Below, piece after piece: positions 51,758-60,461 of a stretch of DNA of 64,000 nt. The stretch spans positions 1 through 64,000 of the forward strand of contig CAYOWK010000005.1 in NCBI GenBank assembly GCA_964407665.1, given 5' to 3'. The notes under the pieces are model-generated. The model did not search any database. It worked only from the letters and a program-made list of their open reading frames with translations, and was not told the origin of the DNA. This stretch comes from CAYOWK01 sp964407665. GTDB lineage: Bacteria > Pseudomonadota > Alphaproteobacteria > Caulobacterales > Hyphomonadaceae. How positions within the stretch are numbered: the stretch's first letter is position 1; every line of letters begins with the position of its first letter. The translations under genes and the position numbers were made by a program.

Positions 51758-52483
51758 CTAAAGTCCTGCCAGCTCGCGATAGACGATACGCTGGCCGTGC
51801 TCCTTGCAGTCAGCCGACAGATAGTACGGGATCTTCGAAGCGACCTGATCCGGCGTTGGCAGCAGCGACTGGTCCTCGCCCGGCATGGCCTTGAAGCGCA
51901 TCTCGGTCTTGGTGGCGCCAGGGTCGAACAGGTTGACGTTCAGGCTCAGCTTTTCGGTCTCGTCGGCGTAGCAGGCGATCATGGCGTCGAGTGCAGCCTT
52001 GGAGGCGGCGTACGGCCCCCAGAACGCGCGGGGACGCACCGAGATCCCGGACGTGACGAACAGCGCGCGACCGGCAGGGCTGCGCCGGAGCAGCGGGTCC
52101 AGCGCGCGGATCAGCCGCCAGTTGGCGATGAAATTGATCTCGATGGTCTCGGCGAACGCAGACGGCGTCGCCATCTCCAGCGGACCGAGCGGTCCGAGCA
52201 CGCCGGCATTGGCCAGCAGCCCGTCGAGCCGGCCGTAACGCTCCAGCAGGGCCGGGGCGAGCCCGTCGACGGCTGCGAAATCGCGCAGGTCCAGCGGGAT
52301 CAGCGTGGCGTTGCGTCCGGTGGCGGCGACGATTTCGTCGTCCAGCTTTTCCAGCGCTTTTTTGGATCGCGCGGCGGCGATAACATGCGCACCGGATCTG
52401 GCGATCGCCAGCGCGGCGGCGCGGCCGATACCCTTGGAGGCGCCGGTGACGAGGACGATACGGTCAGAGGTCTGTTCGGTCAT
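51758..52483 (-). CDS. Short-chain dehydrogenase/reductase
   Basis: 241 residues, classical SDR. Cofactor motif TGASKGIGRAAA (14-25), LDLRDF, LLANAGVLGPLG, catalytic Ser in FVTSGISVRPRAFWGPYAASKAA with Tyr and Lys of the YxxxK motif, and FDPGATKTEMR. Closest in feel to the YciK group of oxidoreductases. Substrate unknown. Last gene of the radA-cvpA-purF-SDR run, 41 bases after purF, an order seen in other alphaproteobacteria. Confidence 0.88.
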   Translation of the reverse strand: MTEQTSDRIVLVTGASKGIGRAAALAIARSGAHVIAAARSKKALEKLDDEIVAATGRNATLIPLDLRDFAAVDGLAPALLERYGRLDGLLANAGVLGPLGPLEMATPSAFAETIEINFIANWRLIRALDPLLRRSPAGRALFVTSGISVRPRAFWGPYAASKAALDAMIACYADETEKLSLNVNLFDPGATKTEMRFKAMPGEDQSLLPTPDQVASKIPYYLSADCKEHGQRIVYRELAGL

Positions 52484-52524
52484 GCCGGTCGTTACCGCAG
52501 CAGCGCGTTGAGTGCCAGTGCGGC

Positions 52525-54021
52525 TCAGTCGTCGAGCAGGGACAATTGCTGTTCCTTGGACGACATGTCGTGGTCGCGGTCGATCAGCGGCGTTGGGTAG
52601 TCGCCGGTGAAGCAGTGGTCCGCAAACTGAGGGTGCGCGTCATTGCGCCGTCCCGCGCCGAGCGCCTCGTAGAAGCCGGGCAGGGAGATGAAGGCGAGGC
52701 TGTCCACCTTCAGATATTTCGCCATCTGCTCGATCGACATCGCGCTGGCGATCAGCTCCTCCTTCGAGGGCATGTCGATGCCGTAGAAGTCGGGATGCTT
52801 GATCGGCGGCGAAGCCACGCGGAAGTGAATTTCGGCGGCGCCAGCATCGCGCACCATCTGGATGATGCGAGCCGAAGTGTTGCCGCGCACGATGCTGTCA
52901 TCGACCAGCACCACCCGCTTGTTTTCCAGGACCGGACGGTTGGCGGCGTGCTTGCGGCTGATCGATTTCTGGCGGCCCTTCTGGGTGGGCTGGATGAAGG
53001 TGCGGCCTACATAGTGGTTGCGGATGATGCCAAAGGAGAAGGGAATGCCGCTCTGTTCGGCATAGCCGAGGGCGGCTGGGTTACCGCCGTCCGGGACCGG
53101 GCAGATCACGTCCGCCTCGACATGGGTTTCGTGGGCCAGGACCCGCCCGAATGCCTGGCGCGTCTCGTAGACCGACTTGCCGTGCATCACGCTGTCCGGC
53201 CGGGCGAAGTACACATACTCGAACACGCACGGGCTCGCGGGGCGGGACGGCATCGGCGTCAGGCTCTCGACGCCCTGATCGGTGATGACCACCACTTCAC
53301 CGGGCTCGATGTTGCGGACGAAGCTCGCGCCGATGGCGTCGAGCGCACAGGTTTCCGAGCACAGGACAGGCGCGCCCTCGATCTCGCCGAGCACCAGCGG
53401 GCGAAGGCCCCACGGATCGCGCGCGCCCAGCATCTTGTTGTCGGTCAGCGCCACAAACGCATAGCCGCCATGCAGCTGGCGGAGTGCGTCGATGAAGCGG
53501 TCCTCGATCCGGTTGAACCGCGAACGGGCGACGAGATGGAGCACGACTTCGGTGTCCATGGTCGACTGGAAGATGGCGCCGGCGCCGACCAGCTCACGGT
53601 GCAGGGCGCGGGCGTTGGTGAGGTTGCCGTTGTGGGCGATGGCGAAGCCGCCGGTGGCGAAATCGCCGAAGATCGGCTGGATGTTCCGCATGATGACCCG
53701 GCCAGAGGTCGAATAGCGGTTATGCCCGATGGCGATGCGGCCATGCAGCCGCTTGATGGCGTCCTTGTCCTCGCTGAACGAGTCGCCGACCAGGCCCATG
53801 TGGCGCTCGGTGTAGAAGCGGTTCGAGGCGGTGTCGTAGGTCGCTATGCCGCAGGCTTCCTGACCGCGATGCTGCAGGGCGTGCAGGCCAAGAGCGGTGA
53901 GGATGGCGGAGTCAGGTCGGCCGAATACGCCGAACACGCCGCACTTGTGCCGCATGCCATCCTTGGAATCGGGACCGAAATCGTCCTCGGGATCCAGGTG
54001 TTCGATACCGAAACGGCTCAC
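52525..54021 (-). CDS. purF: Amidophosphoribosyltransferase PurF
   Basis: 498 residues. A propeptide of 26 residues precedes the N-terminal nucleophile Cys27 (CGVFGVFGRPDSA), which is exposed by cleavage in the Bacillus-type enzyme. Glutaminase: GHNRYSTSG, HNGNLTNA. Phosphoribosyltransferase: VVLVDDSIVRGNTSARIIQM binds PRPP. Four cysteines near FEYVYFARPD and later are not clearly arranged as the Fe-S cluster of the Bacillus type. It makes phosphoribosylamine from PRPP and glutamine, the first step of purine synthesis. cvpA lies upstream, a classic pairing. Confidence 0.97.
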   Translation of the reverse strand: MSRFGIEHLDPEDDFGPDSKDGMRHKCGVFGVFGRPDSAILTALGLHALQHRGQEACGIATYDTASNRFYTERHMGLVGDSFSEDKDAIKRLHGRIAIGHNRYSTSGRVIMRNIQPIFGDFATGGFAIAHNGNLTNARALHRELVGAGAIFQSTMDTEVVLHLVARSRFNRIEDRFIDALRQLHGGYAFVALTDNKMLGARDPWGLRPLVLGEIEGAPVLCSETCALDAIGASFVRNIEPGEVVVITDQGVESLTPMPSRPASPCVFEYVYFARPDSVMHGKSVYETRQAFGRVLAHETHVEADVICPVPDGGNPAALGYAEQSGIPFSFGIIRNHYVGRTFIQPTQKGRQKSISRKHAANRPVLENKRVVLVDDSIVRGNTSARIIQMVRDAGAAEIHFRVASPPIKHPDFYGIDMPSKEELIASAMSIEQMAKYLKVDSLAFISLPGFYEALGAGRRNDAHPQFADHCFTGDYPTPLIDRDHDMSSKEQQLSLLDD

Positions 54022-54176
54022 GACAACCTCCGGACCAAGACGCCAGGGGGCGATTGTGCCCCTCCTGCGAACCCGCCGTTACCGGCGGCCACCGGGGCAG
54101 GCAAGACGCCTGTCACCGATGTGCAGTCCAATTAGCGCGGTTGGCCTGAGGCGCAAGGGGCGCCGACACTAATCTG

Positions 54177-54719
54177 TCATTGTGTCGTGACGGTCTCGGC
54201 CGCGCGATCAACGAAGCCGGGCACGAATTCGCGGATCCAGGAGGCCGTGCCATCGAGGATCTCATAGCACCAGGCGCGCGTGACGAAGGTGGGCGTTGCG
54301 TCCTCGGGAAGCACCTGTTGCATCAGCAGGACGAACAGCACGCAGGCGAGAAGGCCGCGCGCGACGCCAAACGCGGCGCCGGCCAGCCGGTCGATGATCC
54401 CGATCTCGGGGGAAGCGTGAAGCAGGCGTGAGAGCCGGCCCCCCACAAAAGCGGCGGCTCCATAGGCCGCAAGGAAGCCCACAACAATCAGGATCGCCGC
54501 AGCAGCGATCCCGGGCCAGTCCGCCGGAAGGACTGCTTTCAGCGAGCGCTCGAACAGGACCACGCAGTAATAGGCGGCAAGACCGCCCGCGACGAACGCC
54601 AGAACCGACGACGCCTCTCGCACGAGTCCGCGCCCAAGCGACATCAGCGCCGAAACGACAATGATCGCGAGTACGATCACGTCAAAAGCCGCAACCGGTC
54701 CGTCCAGCAGGTTCGACAC
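54177..54719 (-). CDS. cvpA: CvpA family membrane protein
   Basis: 180 residues with four membrane helices: FDVIVLAIIVVSALMSLGRGLVRE (14-37, with the typical GRGLVRE), ASSVLAFVAGGLAAYYCV, IAAAAILIVVGFLAAYGAAAF and IDRLAGAAFGVARGLLACVLF. The RG-x-x-RE and DRLAGAAFG motifs define CvpA, needed for colicin V production in E. coli and linked to envelope stress. It lies between radA and purF, 12 bases after radA. Confidence 0.93.
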   Translation of the reverse strand: MSNLLDGPVAAFDVIVLAIIVVSALMSLGRGLVREASSVLAFVAGGLAAYYCVVLFERSLKAVLPADWPGIAAAAILIVVGFLAAYGAAAFVGGRLSRLLHASPEIGIIDRLAGAAFGVARGLLACVLFVLLMQQVLPEDATPTFVTRAWCYEILDGTASWIREFVPGFVDRAAETVTTQ

Positions 54720-54731
54720 GCGCCCGTTCCC

Positions 54732-56087
54732 CTAAAGCAAATCTACAAGGTCCCGCAGCTTCGATACCTCATGGATGATCAGTCCGTCGACATGTTCCGG
54801 CGCCCCTGCCGGTACGTAAGCATGGGTAAATCCAAGGCGGGCAGCCTCCCGGAGGCGCGGTTCAGCCCGTCCGACCGGCCGGACGGCGCCTGAAAGCGCG
54901 ACTTCACCAAAGAAAACCGCCCTTTGCGGCGTCGCCCGGCCCAGGAGAGACGACGCCAGAGCCGCCGCGGCCGCAAGGTCCCCGGCTGGCTCGGTGATGC
55001 GATATCCGCCGGTGACACTGAGATAGACGTCCCGCATGCCGGCGCGCAGGTCGCAGCGCTGTTCGAATACGGCCAGCAGCATGGCGAGGCGCGACCCGTC
55101 CCACCCAACGATCGACCGGCGCGGGCTTCCGGCGGCCTCCGGTCCCATCAGCGCCTGCACTTCCGCCAGAACCGGGCGCGATCCTTCCATCGCGGCGAAC
55201 ACCGCCCGCCCGGTCGCCTCTTCTTCGCCGGAGCCCAGGAACAGCGCAGACGGGTCGCGGGACGGCGCAAGGCCCGCTTCCCCCATCTCGAACACACCGA
55301 TCTCGTCCGTAGGACCGAACCGGTTCTTGACCGACCGCAGGATCCGGAACTGGTGGCCACGCTCGCCCTCGAAATAGAAGACGGCGTCGACCATGTGCTC
55401 CAGCACGCGCGGCCCCGCGATCTGGCCGTCCTTCGTAACATGGCCCACCAGTATCACTGCGGCGCCGGTCTTCTTGGCGAAGCGGGTCAGCTCCTGCGCA
55501 CAGGCGCGGACCTGCGCCACCGACCCCGGCGCGGCCTCGAGACCATCGGACCAGAGGGTCTGCACGCTGTCGATGATGACCAGATCGGGCGCTGAGGCTT
55601 TCAGCGCCTTCAGTATGGTGCGCAGGTCGGTCTCGGCGGCGAGCTGGACCGGGGCGCTCTGCACGCCAAGGCGGCGGGCCCGGCCCTGGATCTGCGAAAC
55701 GGATTCCTCGCCCGAGATGTAGATGGCGTTGGCGCCGGATTTGGCCACCGAAGCTGCAGCCTGCAGCAGCAGGGTCGATTTCCCGATCCCCGGGTCTCCG
55801 CCGACCAGAACAGCCGATGCGCGGGCGATCCCGCCCCCAAACACCCGGTCGAGTTCATCCACGCCGGTGGAGAGACGGGCAGGCGGCGGCTCCAGCGAAT
55901 CCAGCGGCGAGAAGGTGATCCCGGCCCCGCTGCGGCGGGCGGACTTCTCGGCCGGCATGCCGCCGGGGGCGCCCACCGCTTCCTCGACGAGGGTGTTCCA
56001 GCCGCCGCAGGCGTCACAGCGCCCCGACCACTTGGAGTGCGAAGCGCCACAGGACTGGCAGACGAAGGCGATATTGGGCTTGGCCAT
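54732..56087 (-). CDS. radA: DNA repair protein RadA
   Basis: 451 residues. N-terminal zinc finger Cys10-x2-Cys13 and Cys24-x2-Cys27 (FVCQSCGASHSKWSGRCDAC). RecA-like ATPase: Walker A GGDPGIGKSTLLL, Walker B LVIIDSVQTLW, and the RadA-specific KNRFG in LRSVKNRFGPTDE. C-terminal Lon-protease-like domain: GGYRITEPAGDLAAAAALAS and FFGEVALSGAVRPVG. RadA drives branch migration in recombination repair. First gene of the radA-cvpA-purF run. Confidence 0.97.
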   Translation of the reverse strand: MAKPNIAFVCQSCGASHSKWSGRCDACGGWNTLVEEAVGAPGGMPAEKSARRSGAGITFSPLDSLEPPPARLSTGVDELDRVFGGGIARASAVLVGGDPGIGKSTLLLQAAASVAKSGANAIYISGEESVSQIQGRARRLGVQSAPVQLAAETDLRTILKALKASAPDLVIIDSVQTLWSDGLEAAPGSVAQVRACAQELTRFAKKTGAAVILVGHVTKDGQIAGPRVLEHMVDAVFYFEGERGHQFRILRSVKNRFGPTDEIGVFEMGEAGLAPSRDPSALFLGSGEEEATGRAVFAAMEGSRPVLAEVQALMGPEAAGSPRRSIVGWDGSRLAMLLAVFEQRCDLRAGMRDVYLSVTGGYRITEPAGDLAAAAALASSLLGRATPQRAVFFGEVALSGAVRPVGRAEPRLREAARLGFTHAYVPAGAPEHVDGLIIHEVSKLRDLVDLL

Positions 56088-56209
56088 AGTGTTCCGTGCG
56101 CGGATTCTTGCCGTTGAGCGACGCGGCCACCATAGTTCATGTTATGTTCTTGCGCAAAGGCTTCGCGCTGGCGTCTTTTGGGGGCGTAGACCTTGGCGGA
56201 GAGCGCGGC

Positions 56210-56479
56210 GTGACGTTTCCTTTGGCAGGCAGCAAGGCGAAGACCAGAATGTGGAGGCTGACGGGATACGACTCGTTCGCACGCGAGGACTACGAGATCG
56301 GCCTCTACGCGACCGAGGCCGATGCGATGGCCGCCGCCGGGGTCGAGTTCACGAAACTTCAGGAGACCCAGCCGCCGAAAACCTCGGGCGGGCCGGGCGG
56401 CCTGCAGGACCGGCTGTACATCGTCGCCCCCGATGGCTCGCGCCGTCAGGCGGTCTTCACACAGCCGGAACGCGGGTGA
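56210..56479 (+). CDS. Small protein of unknown function
   Basis: 89 residues from GTG 56210, which has GGAGAG six bases upstream. The core MWRLTGYDSFAREDYEIGLY and TEADAMAAAGVEFTKLQE look like a small strand-helix domain, possibly related to DUFs that modulate enzymes, but I do not recognise it. ATG 56249 (76 residues) is an alternative start, and the frame extends up to ATG 56096. Its 3' end overlaps the convergent VanZ-like gene by 23 bases. Divergent from radA. Confidence 0.5.
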   Translation: MTFPLAGSKAKTRMWRLTGYDSFAREDYEIGLYATEADAMAAAGVEFTKLQETQPPKTSGGPGGLQDRLYIVAPDGSRRQAVFTQPERG

Positions 56480-56822
56480 GGAGGAAGCGTAGGCGTTCGA
56501 CCATGGCGGGCAGAACGGCGACAACCACGCCGGCGGCGTCGGCGGCAAAGTCGGGGAAGGAGCCCGTGCGCCCCGTCAGGGTTTGCGCGACCTCGGTTGC
56601 GGCCGCGAGCGCCAGCAGCCCAAGCGCCAGATCCGTGCGGCGCATGCGGGGCAGAGCGGCAAAGAGCGCGAGGCTGAGCACATAGAAGGCGGCGGCGTGG
56701 GCTGTCTTGTCCGAGAGGCCGATGCGCTCCTCAAGGCCCTGGAACGGCCCGAGCAGAAGCACGATCATCGCAGCAAAGCCGACCGCCACCGCAATCCGGA
56801 CATGAAGGATGGAGATCTGCAC
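56457..56822 (-). CDS. VanZ-like membrane protein
   Basis: 121 residues with four membrane helices. VanZ-type pattern: SDKTAHAAAFYVLSLALFAAL (His in a DKxxH motif after helix 1), LALGLLALAAATEVAQTLTG (Glu-Gln pair) and SFPDFAADAAGVVVAVL (DFxAD). VanZ confers teicoplanin resistance in enterococci, but the larger family is of unknown role in cell envelope biology. A second VanZ-like gene lies upstream (56908-57321); the two share the pattern though not close identity. Confidence 0.8.
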   Translation of the reverse strand: MQISILHVRIAVAVGFAAMIVLLLGPFQGLEERIGLSDKTAHAAAFYVLSLALFAALPRMRRTDLALGLLALAAATEVAQTLTGRTGSFPDFAADAAGVVVAVLPAMVERLRFLLTRVPAV

Positions 56823-56907
56823 GCTACGCTCCCGCTACGGGAGAACACTGGCGCCTTTGCGTTAAGATCAGGCTGAGCAGAAGCTGCGGGTTTTCCGCAT
56901 TCCAGCG

Positions 56908-57321
56908 CTATTGGCGCCGCCCGAAACGTTTCCAGAGCCTCGCTGCGGTCTGTCCGGAAGCGATCGCCAGCGTCCCTAGTCCGAACCCCGCCAGCGCGCC
57001 GAGGCTGCTCGCAAAGAAGTCCTCCCAGGACGCCTGGCGCGAGGAAAACGGCCCCTGAAGGACCTCGAAGGCCAGCGCGAACAGGAAGACGCAACCCATG
57101 GCGGCGGTCCGCAGCACGGTCTGGCGAACGAAGGCCGCGACAAAGCCGAGCGCCGAAAACCCGAGAATGTGGCGCATCGCATCGTCAGCGATGAACGGCG
57201 CCAGCGGGTCCTCATCCTGCAGTCCGCCCCACAACAGCAGGCACAGCAGCGCGAATACGCCAACCAGCCAGAGCCGGACCTGAACGGAGAGGACGGGGAG
57301 CTTCAAGGTGCGTTCCTGCAT
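56908..57321 (-). CDS. VanZ-like membrane protein, second copy
   Basis: 137 residues with four membrane helices and the same landmarks as its neighbour: DDAMRHILGFSALGFVAAFV, FLFALAFEVLQGPFSSR (E-x-x-Q) and SWEDFFASSLGALAGFGLG (EDFxAS). Followed by a basic tail (RLWKRFGRRQ). Eighty-five bases separate it from the first VanZ-like gene on the same strand. Likely a diverged tandem pair. Function unknown. Confidence 0.75.
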   Translation of the reverse strand: MQERTLKLPVLSVQVRLWLVGVFALLCLLLWGGLQDEDPLAPFIADDAMRHILGFSALGFVAAFVRQTVLRTAAMGCVFLFALAFEVLQGPFSSRQASWEDFFASSLGALAGFGLGTLAIASGQTAARLWKRFGRRQ

Positions 57322-57382
57322 GCAGCGCAGACAACGTATGTCGCAGGAAAACGACTGAACCGTGAATCAGGCCGCTCCTTGC

Positions 57383-57568
57383 TCAGGGCGCCAGGCACCA
57401 CAGCCCCGTGCAGATCCCGAACACGAGCTGCATGGCGAGGTCGAGAAGGCCCCCAAGCACAAGGATCGGCACGCCCACCCAGACGAAGATCAGCCAGACA
57501 GCCATCAGCGTGATCCGGGGCTCCGGAATCCGGTGACCGGAAATCGTCTCGACCTTGGCCTTCGCCAT
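57383..57568 (-). CDS. Small single- or double-pass membrane protein
   Basis: 61 residues. A soluble N-terminus (AKAKVETISGHRIPEPRIT) precedes a long hydrophobic stretch (LMAVWLIFVWVGVPILVLGGLLDLAMQLVFGI) long enough for one or two helices. GGGGACAG lies before ATG 57568. Same strand and 61 bases upstream of the second VanZ-like gene, so it could be the first gene of that unit. No family recognised. Confidence 0.55.
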   Translation of the reverse strand: MAKAKVETISGHRIPEPRITLMAVWLIFVWVGVPILVLGGLLDLAMQLVFGICTGLWCLAP

Positions 57569-57836
57569 CTGTCTGTCCCCGCACGCCTGAGTCGCGGCGT
57601 CTGGATACCACGGAACGGGCCACGCATCCTTCACCGCGCAGCGAGATCGGCCAGCTGTGGCCGGGCGCGGGGAGCTGGCCCCGCGCGCCGTGTTTTTGGA
57701 CTCTCGGGTATCAGGTTGCCTGAATTCCGGATGTCTCGATCAGCTGTCGCATGCGGAGCGCAGATTGCTTTGGCCGCCTCTCCACCGCGTGCCAGCCTTC
57801 GATGGGGTTCCGGACTTATGCTGGAGGAGACAGCCG

Positions 57837-59393
57837 ATGCTGGACGTGTTGAAGCGACTCTTGCCGCCCATCGCGCTTGCAGTGGCGCTGCTATCTCCGG
57901 CAGCAGCGCAGGACCTGCGGACCGCGACGGTGCAGGACCTCGCCCGCGAACTGGATGCCGGCACGCTTACATCCGAAGAACTCGTCAGGCGCTACATCGC
58001 GAGGATCGAGGCCTACAACACCAAGGGCCCGGCCCTTCGCGCGGTGATTGCGGTGGCTCCAAACGCGCTCGAGCGTGCGAAGGAGCTGGACGAGGAGCGG
58101 GCGCGCACCGGTCCGCGCTCGCCTCTGCATGGCATCCCGATCATCGTGAAGGACACAGTCGACACGATTGATGCACCCACGTCCGGCGGCGCGATCGGCT
58201 ATCTCGGGACCTATCCCAAACTCGACGCCACAGTGATCCGGAAGCTGAAGGACGCCGGCGCCATCATTCTCGCGAAGGGCAATCTCGACGAGTTCAACCT
58301 GGGCGCCGAGGGGCTGAGCTCGGCGTTCGGCCAGACGCTGAACCCCTACGACCGCAAGCGCAATCCGGGTGGATCCAGCTCAGGCCCCGGCGTCGGCGTC
58401 ACCACCGGAATGGCCGCGATCGGCGTCGGGACCGAGACTGGCGCGTCCATTCGCAGCCCGTCGTCGAACGCCAGTCTCGTCGGCCTTGCGCCGACGCAGG
58501 GACTGGTCAGCCGCGCCGGCGTCCTGCCGATCTCGTACTCGCACGACCGTGTCGGCCCGATGGCCCGGAGCGTCTGGGATGCGGCGCTGCTGGCGTCCTA
58601 CATGCGAGGGTTCGATGGCGAGGACCTGATGACCTACGCCTCGCTGGGCGAAATTCCTGAAGCTCCCTACACCACCTTCCTGTCCGAGGACGGGTTGAAG
58701 GGCGCGCGCATCGGCGTGCTCCGCGACCTGTTCCGGGAGGGCAAGGAATACCAGGAGATCAACAAGCTCATCGAGCAGGAGATCGAGGTCCTCAAGTCCG
58801 AGGGCGCCATCGTCATGGACGGGCTCTCCACCGGTATCGACCTCGTCAAGTTCTTCCCGCAGACCCGCCACAGCACCGAGGAGTTCTACGAGACCTTCCG
58901 CGTCTACGCCCAGCGGCGCGGGGACACGCTGCCTTACCGGACCCTTGAGGAGCTGGCGGAGTCTGGCCAGATGCTCGAGCGCCTCATTCCGTCCTACAAG
59001 CGCTATGCCGAACGAGGCTCACAGGAGTTCGACCCCGTCTATCTCGCAAAGCTGCAGAACCGGAAGACGCTGACCAGGGTGCTCGTTGAGTTGATGGATC
59101 GCTACGACCTCGATGCGATCGTCTATCCGTTCAAGGGTCTCGCGGCCCCGCCGCTGGGGACGAACGATCGCGGGGTTCGCGACAACCCGGTCAGCGCAAG
59201 CACGGGATTGCCGGCGCTTGTCGTGCCAGCGGGCGTCAATTCCGAAGGCCTGCCGATCTCGATCGAGTTTCTGGGGCGTCCCTTCAGCGAGCCGGTCCTG
59301 TTCCGCCTCGGCTATGGCTACGAGCAGGCCACCCATCATCGAATCATTCCGAAAAGCACGCCTCCGCTGCCCGGTGAGATCGCAGCCCGCTAG
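57837..59393 (+). CDS. Exported amidase (amidase-signature family)
   Basis: 518 residues. Signal peptide 1-24 (PPIALAVALLSPAAAQ), so the enzyme is probably periplasmic. Ser-Ser-Lys triad: Lys105 (PIIVKDTVDT), Ser180 in GGSSSG, nucleophile Ser204 in GTETGASIRSP. The latter is usually GTDTGGSIR, so Ala replaces one Gly. Amidase-signature enzymes hydrolyse carboxamides; substrate cannot be told, though the fold is shared with GatA and peptide amidases. GGAGGAG is upstream of ATG 57837. Followed by a FemAB-like gene on the same strand. Confidence 0.9.
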   Translation: MLDVLKRLLPPIALAVALLSPAAAQDLRTATVQDLARELDAGTLTSEELVRRYIARIEAYNTKGPALRAVIAVAPNALERAKELDEERARTGPRSPLHGIPIIVKDTVDTIDAPTSGGAIGYLGTYPKLDATVIRKLKDAGAIILAKGNLDEFNLGAEGLSSAFGQTLNPYDRKRNPGGSSSGPGVGVTTGMAAIGVGTETGASIRSPSSNASLVGLAPTQGLVSRAGVLPISYSHDRVGPMARSVWDAALLASYMRGFDGEDLMTYASLGEIPEAPYTTFLSEDGLKGARIGVLRDLFREGKEYQEINKLIEQEIEVLKSEGAIVMDGLSTGIDLVKFFPQTRHSTEEFYETFRVYAQRRGDTLPYRTLEELAESGQMLERLIPSYKRYAERGSQEFDPVYLAKLQNRKTLTRVLVELMDRYDLDAIVYPFKGLAAPPLGTNDRGVRDNPVSASTGLPALVVPAGVNSEGLPISIEFLGRPFSEPVLFRLGYGYEQATHHRIIPKSTPPLPGEIAAR

Positions 59394-59499
59394 CGAGCCC
59401 GGTCTCCCTCAGGGCCAGCAGGCGTGATGCGGGGCCAGCAGATCGGCGCCTGAAATTCGTCTCGACCCTGGCTCCTGCCATTCGCCTATACTCGCGAAC

Positions 59500-60429
59500 A
59501 TGAGTCGCGATCTGAATGTCACGTGGAATGAACTGGACCGTCCGCGCTGGGACGCGCTGCATGGGGCGGCTGCTGCTGCCTACCAGCAGGACTGGGCTTA
59601 TGGCGAAGCCCTGAAGCGGTCGGGCGCGAACGTCCTCCGGGGCGCGGTGACCGATCCGAGCGGCGAGCTGGTCGCTCTGGCGCAGGTGCTCGCGCGCCCG
59701 TTTGCGCTTGTCGGGACGTTCGCCCTCTGCACCTACGGCCCTGTCTGGGCGAACAACGTCGCGCCGGACGTCCGGGCGGAGGCTTACCGCGCTATCAAGC
59801 GGGCGCTGCCTCTGCCCTGGCCCCGGCTACTTGTGCTCACACCCGACGAGCCTGCCGGCGACACGGCCGGGTTGCAGCGCATGAAGCGCGTCATGACCGG
59901 AGACGCCACGGTGCTGGTCGATCTCAGCCGGGAGGAGGAGCTGATCCGGTCAGCCCTCGACGGCAAGTGGCGCAACAGTCTCAACAAGGCCGAGAAGTCG
60001 CCCCTGCGGATCGCGCGAGGCAGCTCTAAGCCCGCCCAGTATCGCTGGCTGCTCCAGACCGAGGAGAAGCAACGGCGCGCGCGCGGGTACCGGGCCTTGC
60101 CCGGCGACCTCGTCGAGGCCTGGCAGGATGCGAAGGGCAAGGGCGGCGTCGCCGTCTTCCGGGCCGATCTCGGCAAGGAAGCCGCAGCCGGAATGCTCTT
60201 CCTCGTTCATGGCGGCCGCGCGACCTATCACATTGGCTGGACCAGCGATGCCGGCCGGGACATGGCTGCCCACAACGCGCTTCTGTGGCTCGCCATGCGC
60301 GAACTGAAGGCCGAAGGGGTGAGGTTGCTCGACCTTGGCGGTGTCAACACCCAGTCCGCCGCAGGCATTGCGCGCTTCAAGCTGGGAACCGGCGGGCAGG
60401 TCCTGCAGCGAGCTGGGGCGTACGTCTGA
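59500..60429 (+). CDS. FemAB-like GNAT-fold aminoacyltransferase
   Basis: 309 residues made of two GNAT-like halves, as in FemX/FemAB. Half one: AAAAYQQDWAYGEALKRSGA, LALVGTFALCTYGPVW-like strands. Half two: KWRNSLNKAEKSPLRI, EEKQRRARGYRALPGDLVE, AAAGMLFLVHGGRATYHIGW, and LDLGGVNTQSAAGIARFKLG, a hallmark of these proteins. Gram-positive members add amino acids from tRNA to the peptidoglycan bridge; in Gram-negatives the role is unclear and may be acylation of envelope molecules. No signal. Stands 107 bases after the amidase. Confidence 0.83.
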   Translation: MSRDLNVTWNELDRPRWDALHGAAAAAYQQDWAYGEALKRSGANVLRGAVTDPSGELVALAQVLARPFALVGTFALCTYGPVWANNVAPDVRAEAYRAIKRALPLPWPRLLVLTPDEPAGDTAGLQRMKRVMTGDATVLVDLSREEELIRSALDGKWRNSLNKAEKSPLRIARGSSKPAQYRWLLQTEEKQRRARGYRALPGDLVEAWQDAKGKGGVAVFRADLGKEAAAGMLFLVHGGRATYHIGWTSDAGRDMAAHNALLWLAMRELKAEGVRLLDLGGVNTQSAAGIARFKLGTGGQVLQRAGAYV

Positions 60430-60461
60430 GTCAGCGTGCCTCTTCCTCAGCGCGCTCGCGC

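Noticed and set aside
52546..54135. Open frame of about 530 codons on the plus strand
   Set aside because: Antisense to purF; purF has the catalytic Cys and PRPP motif.
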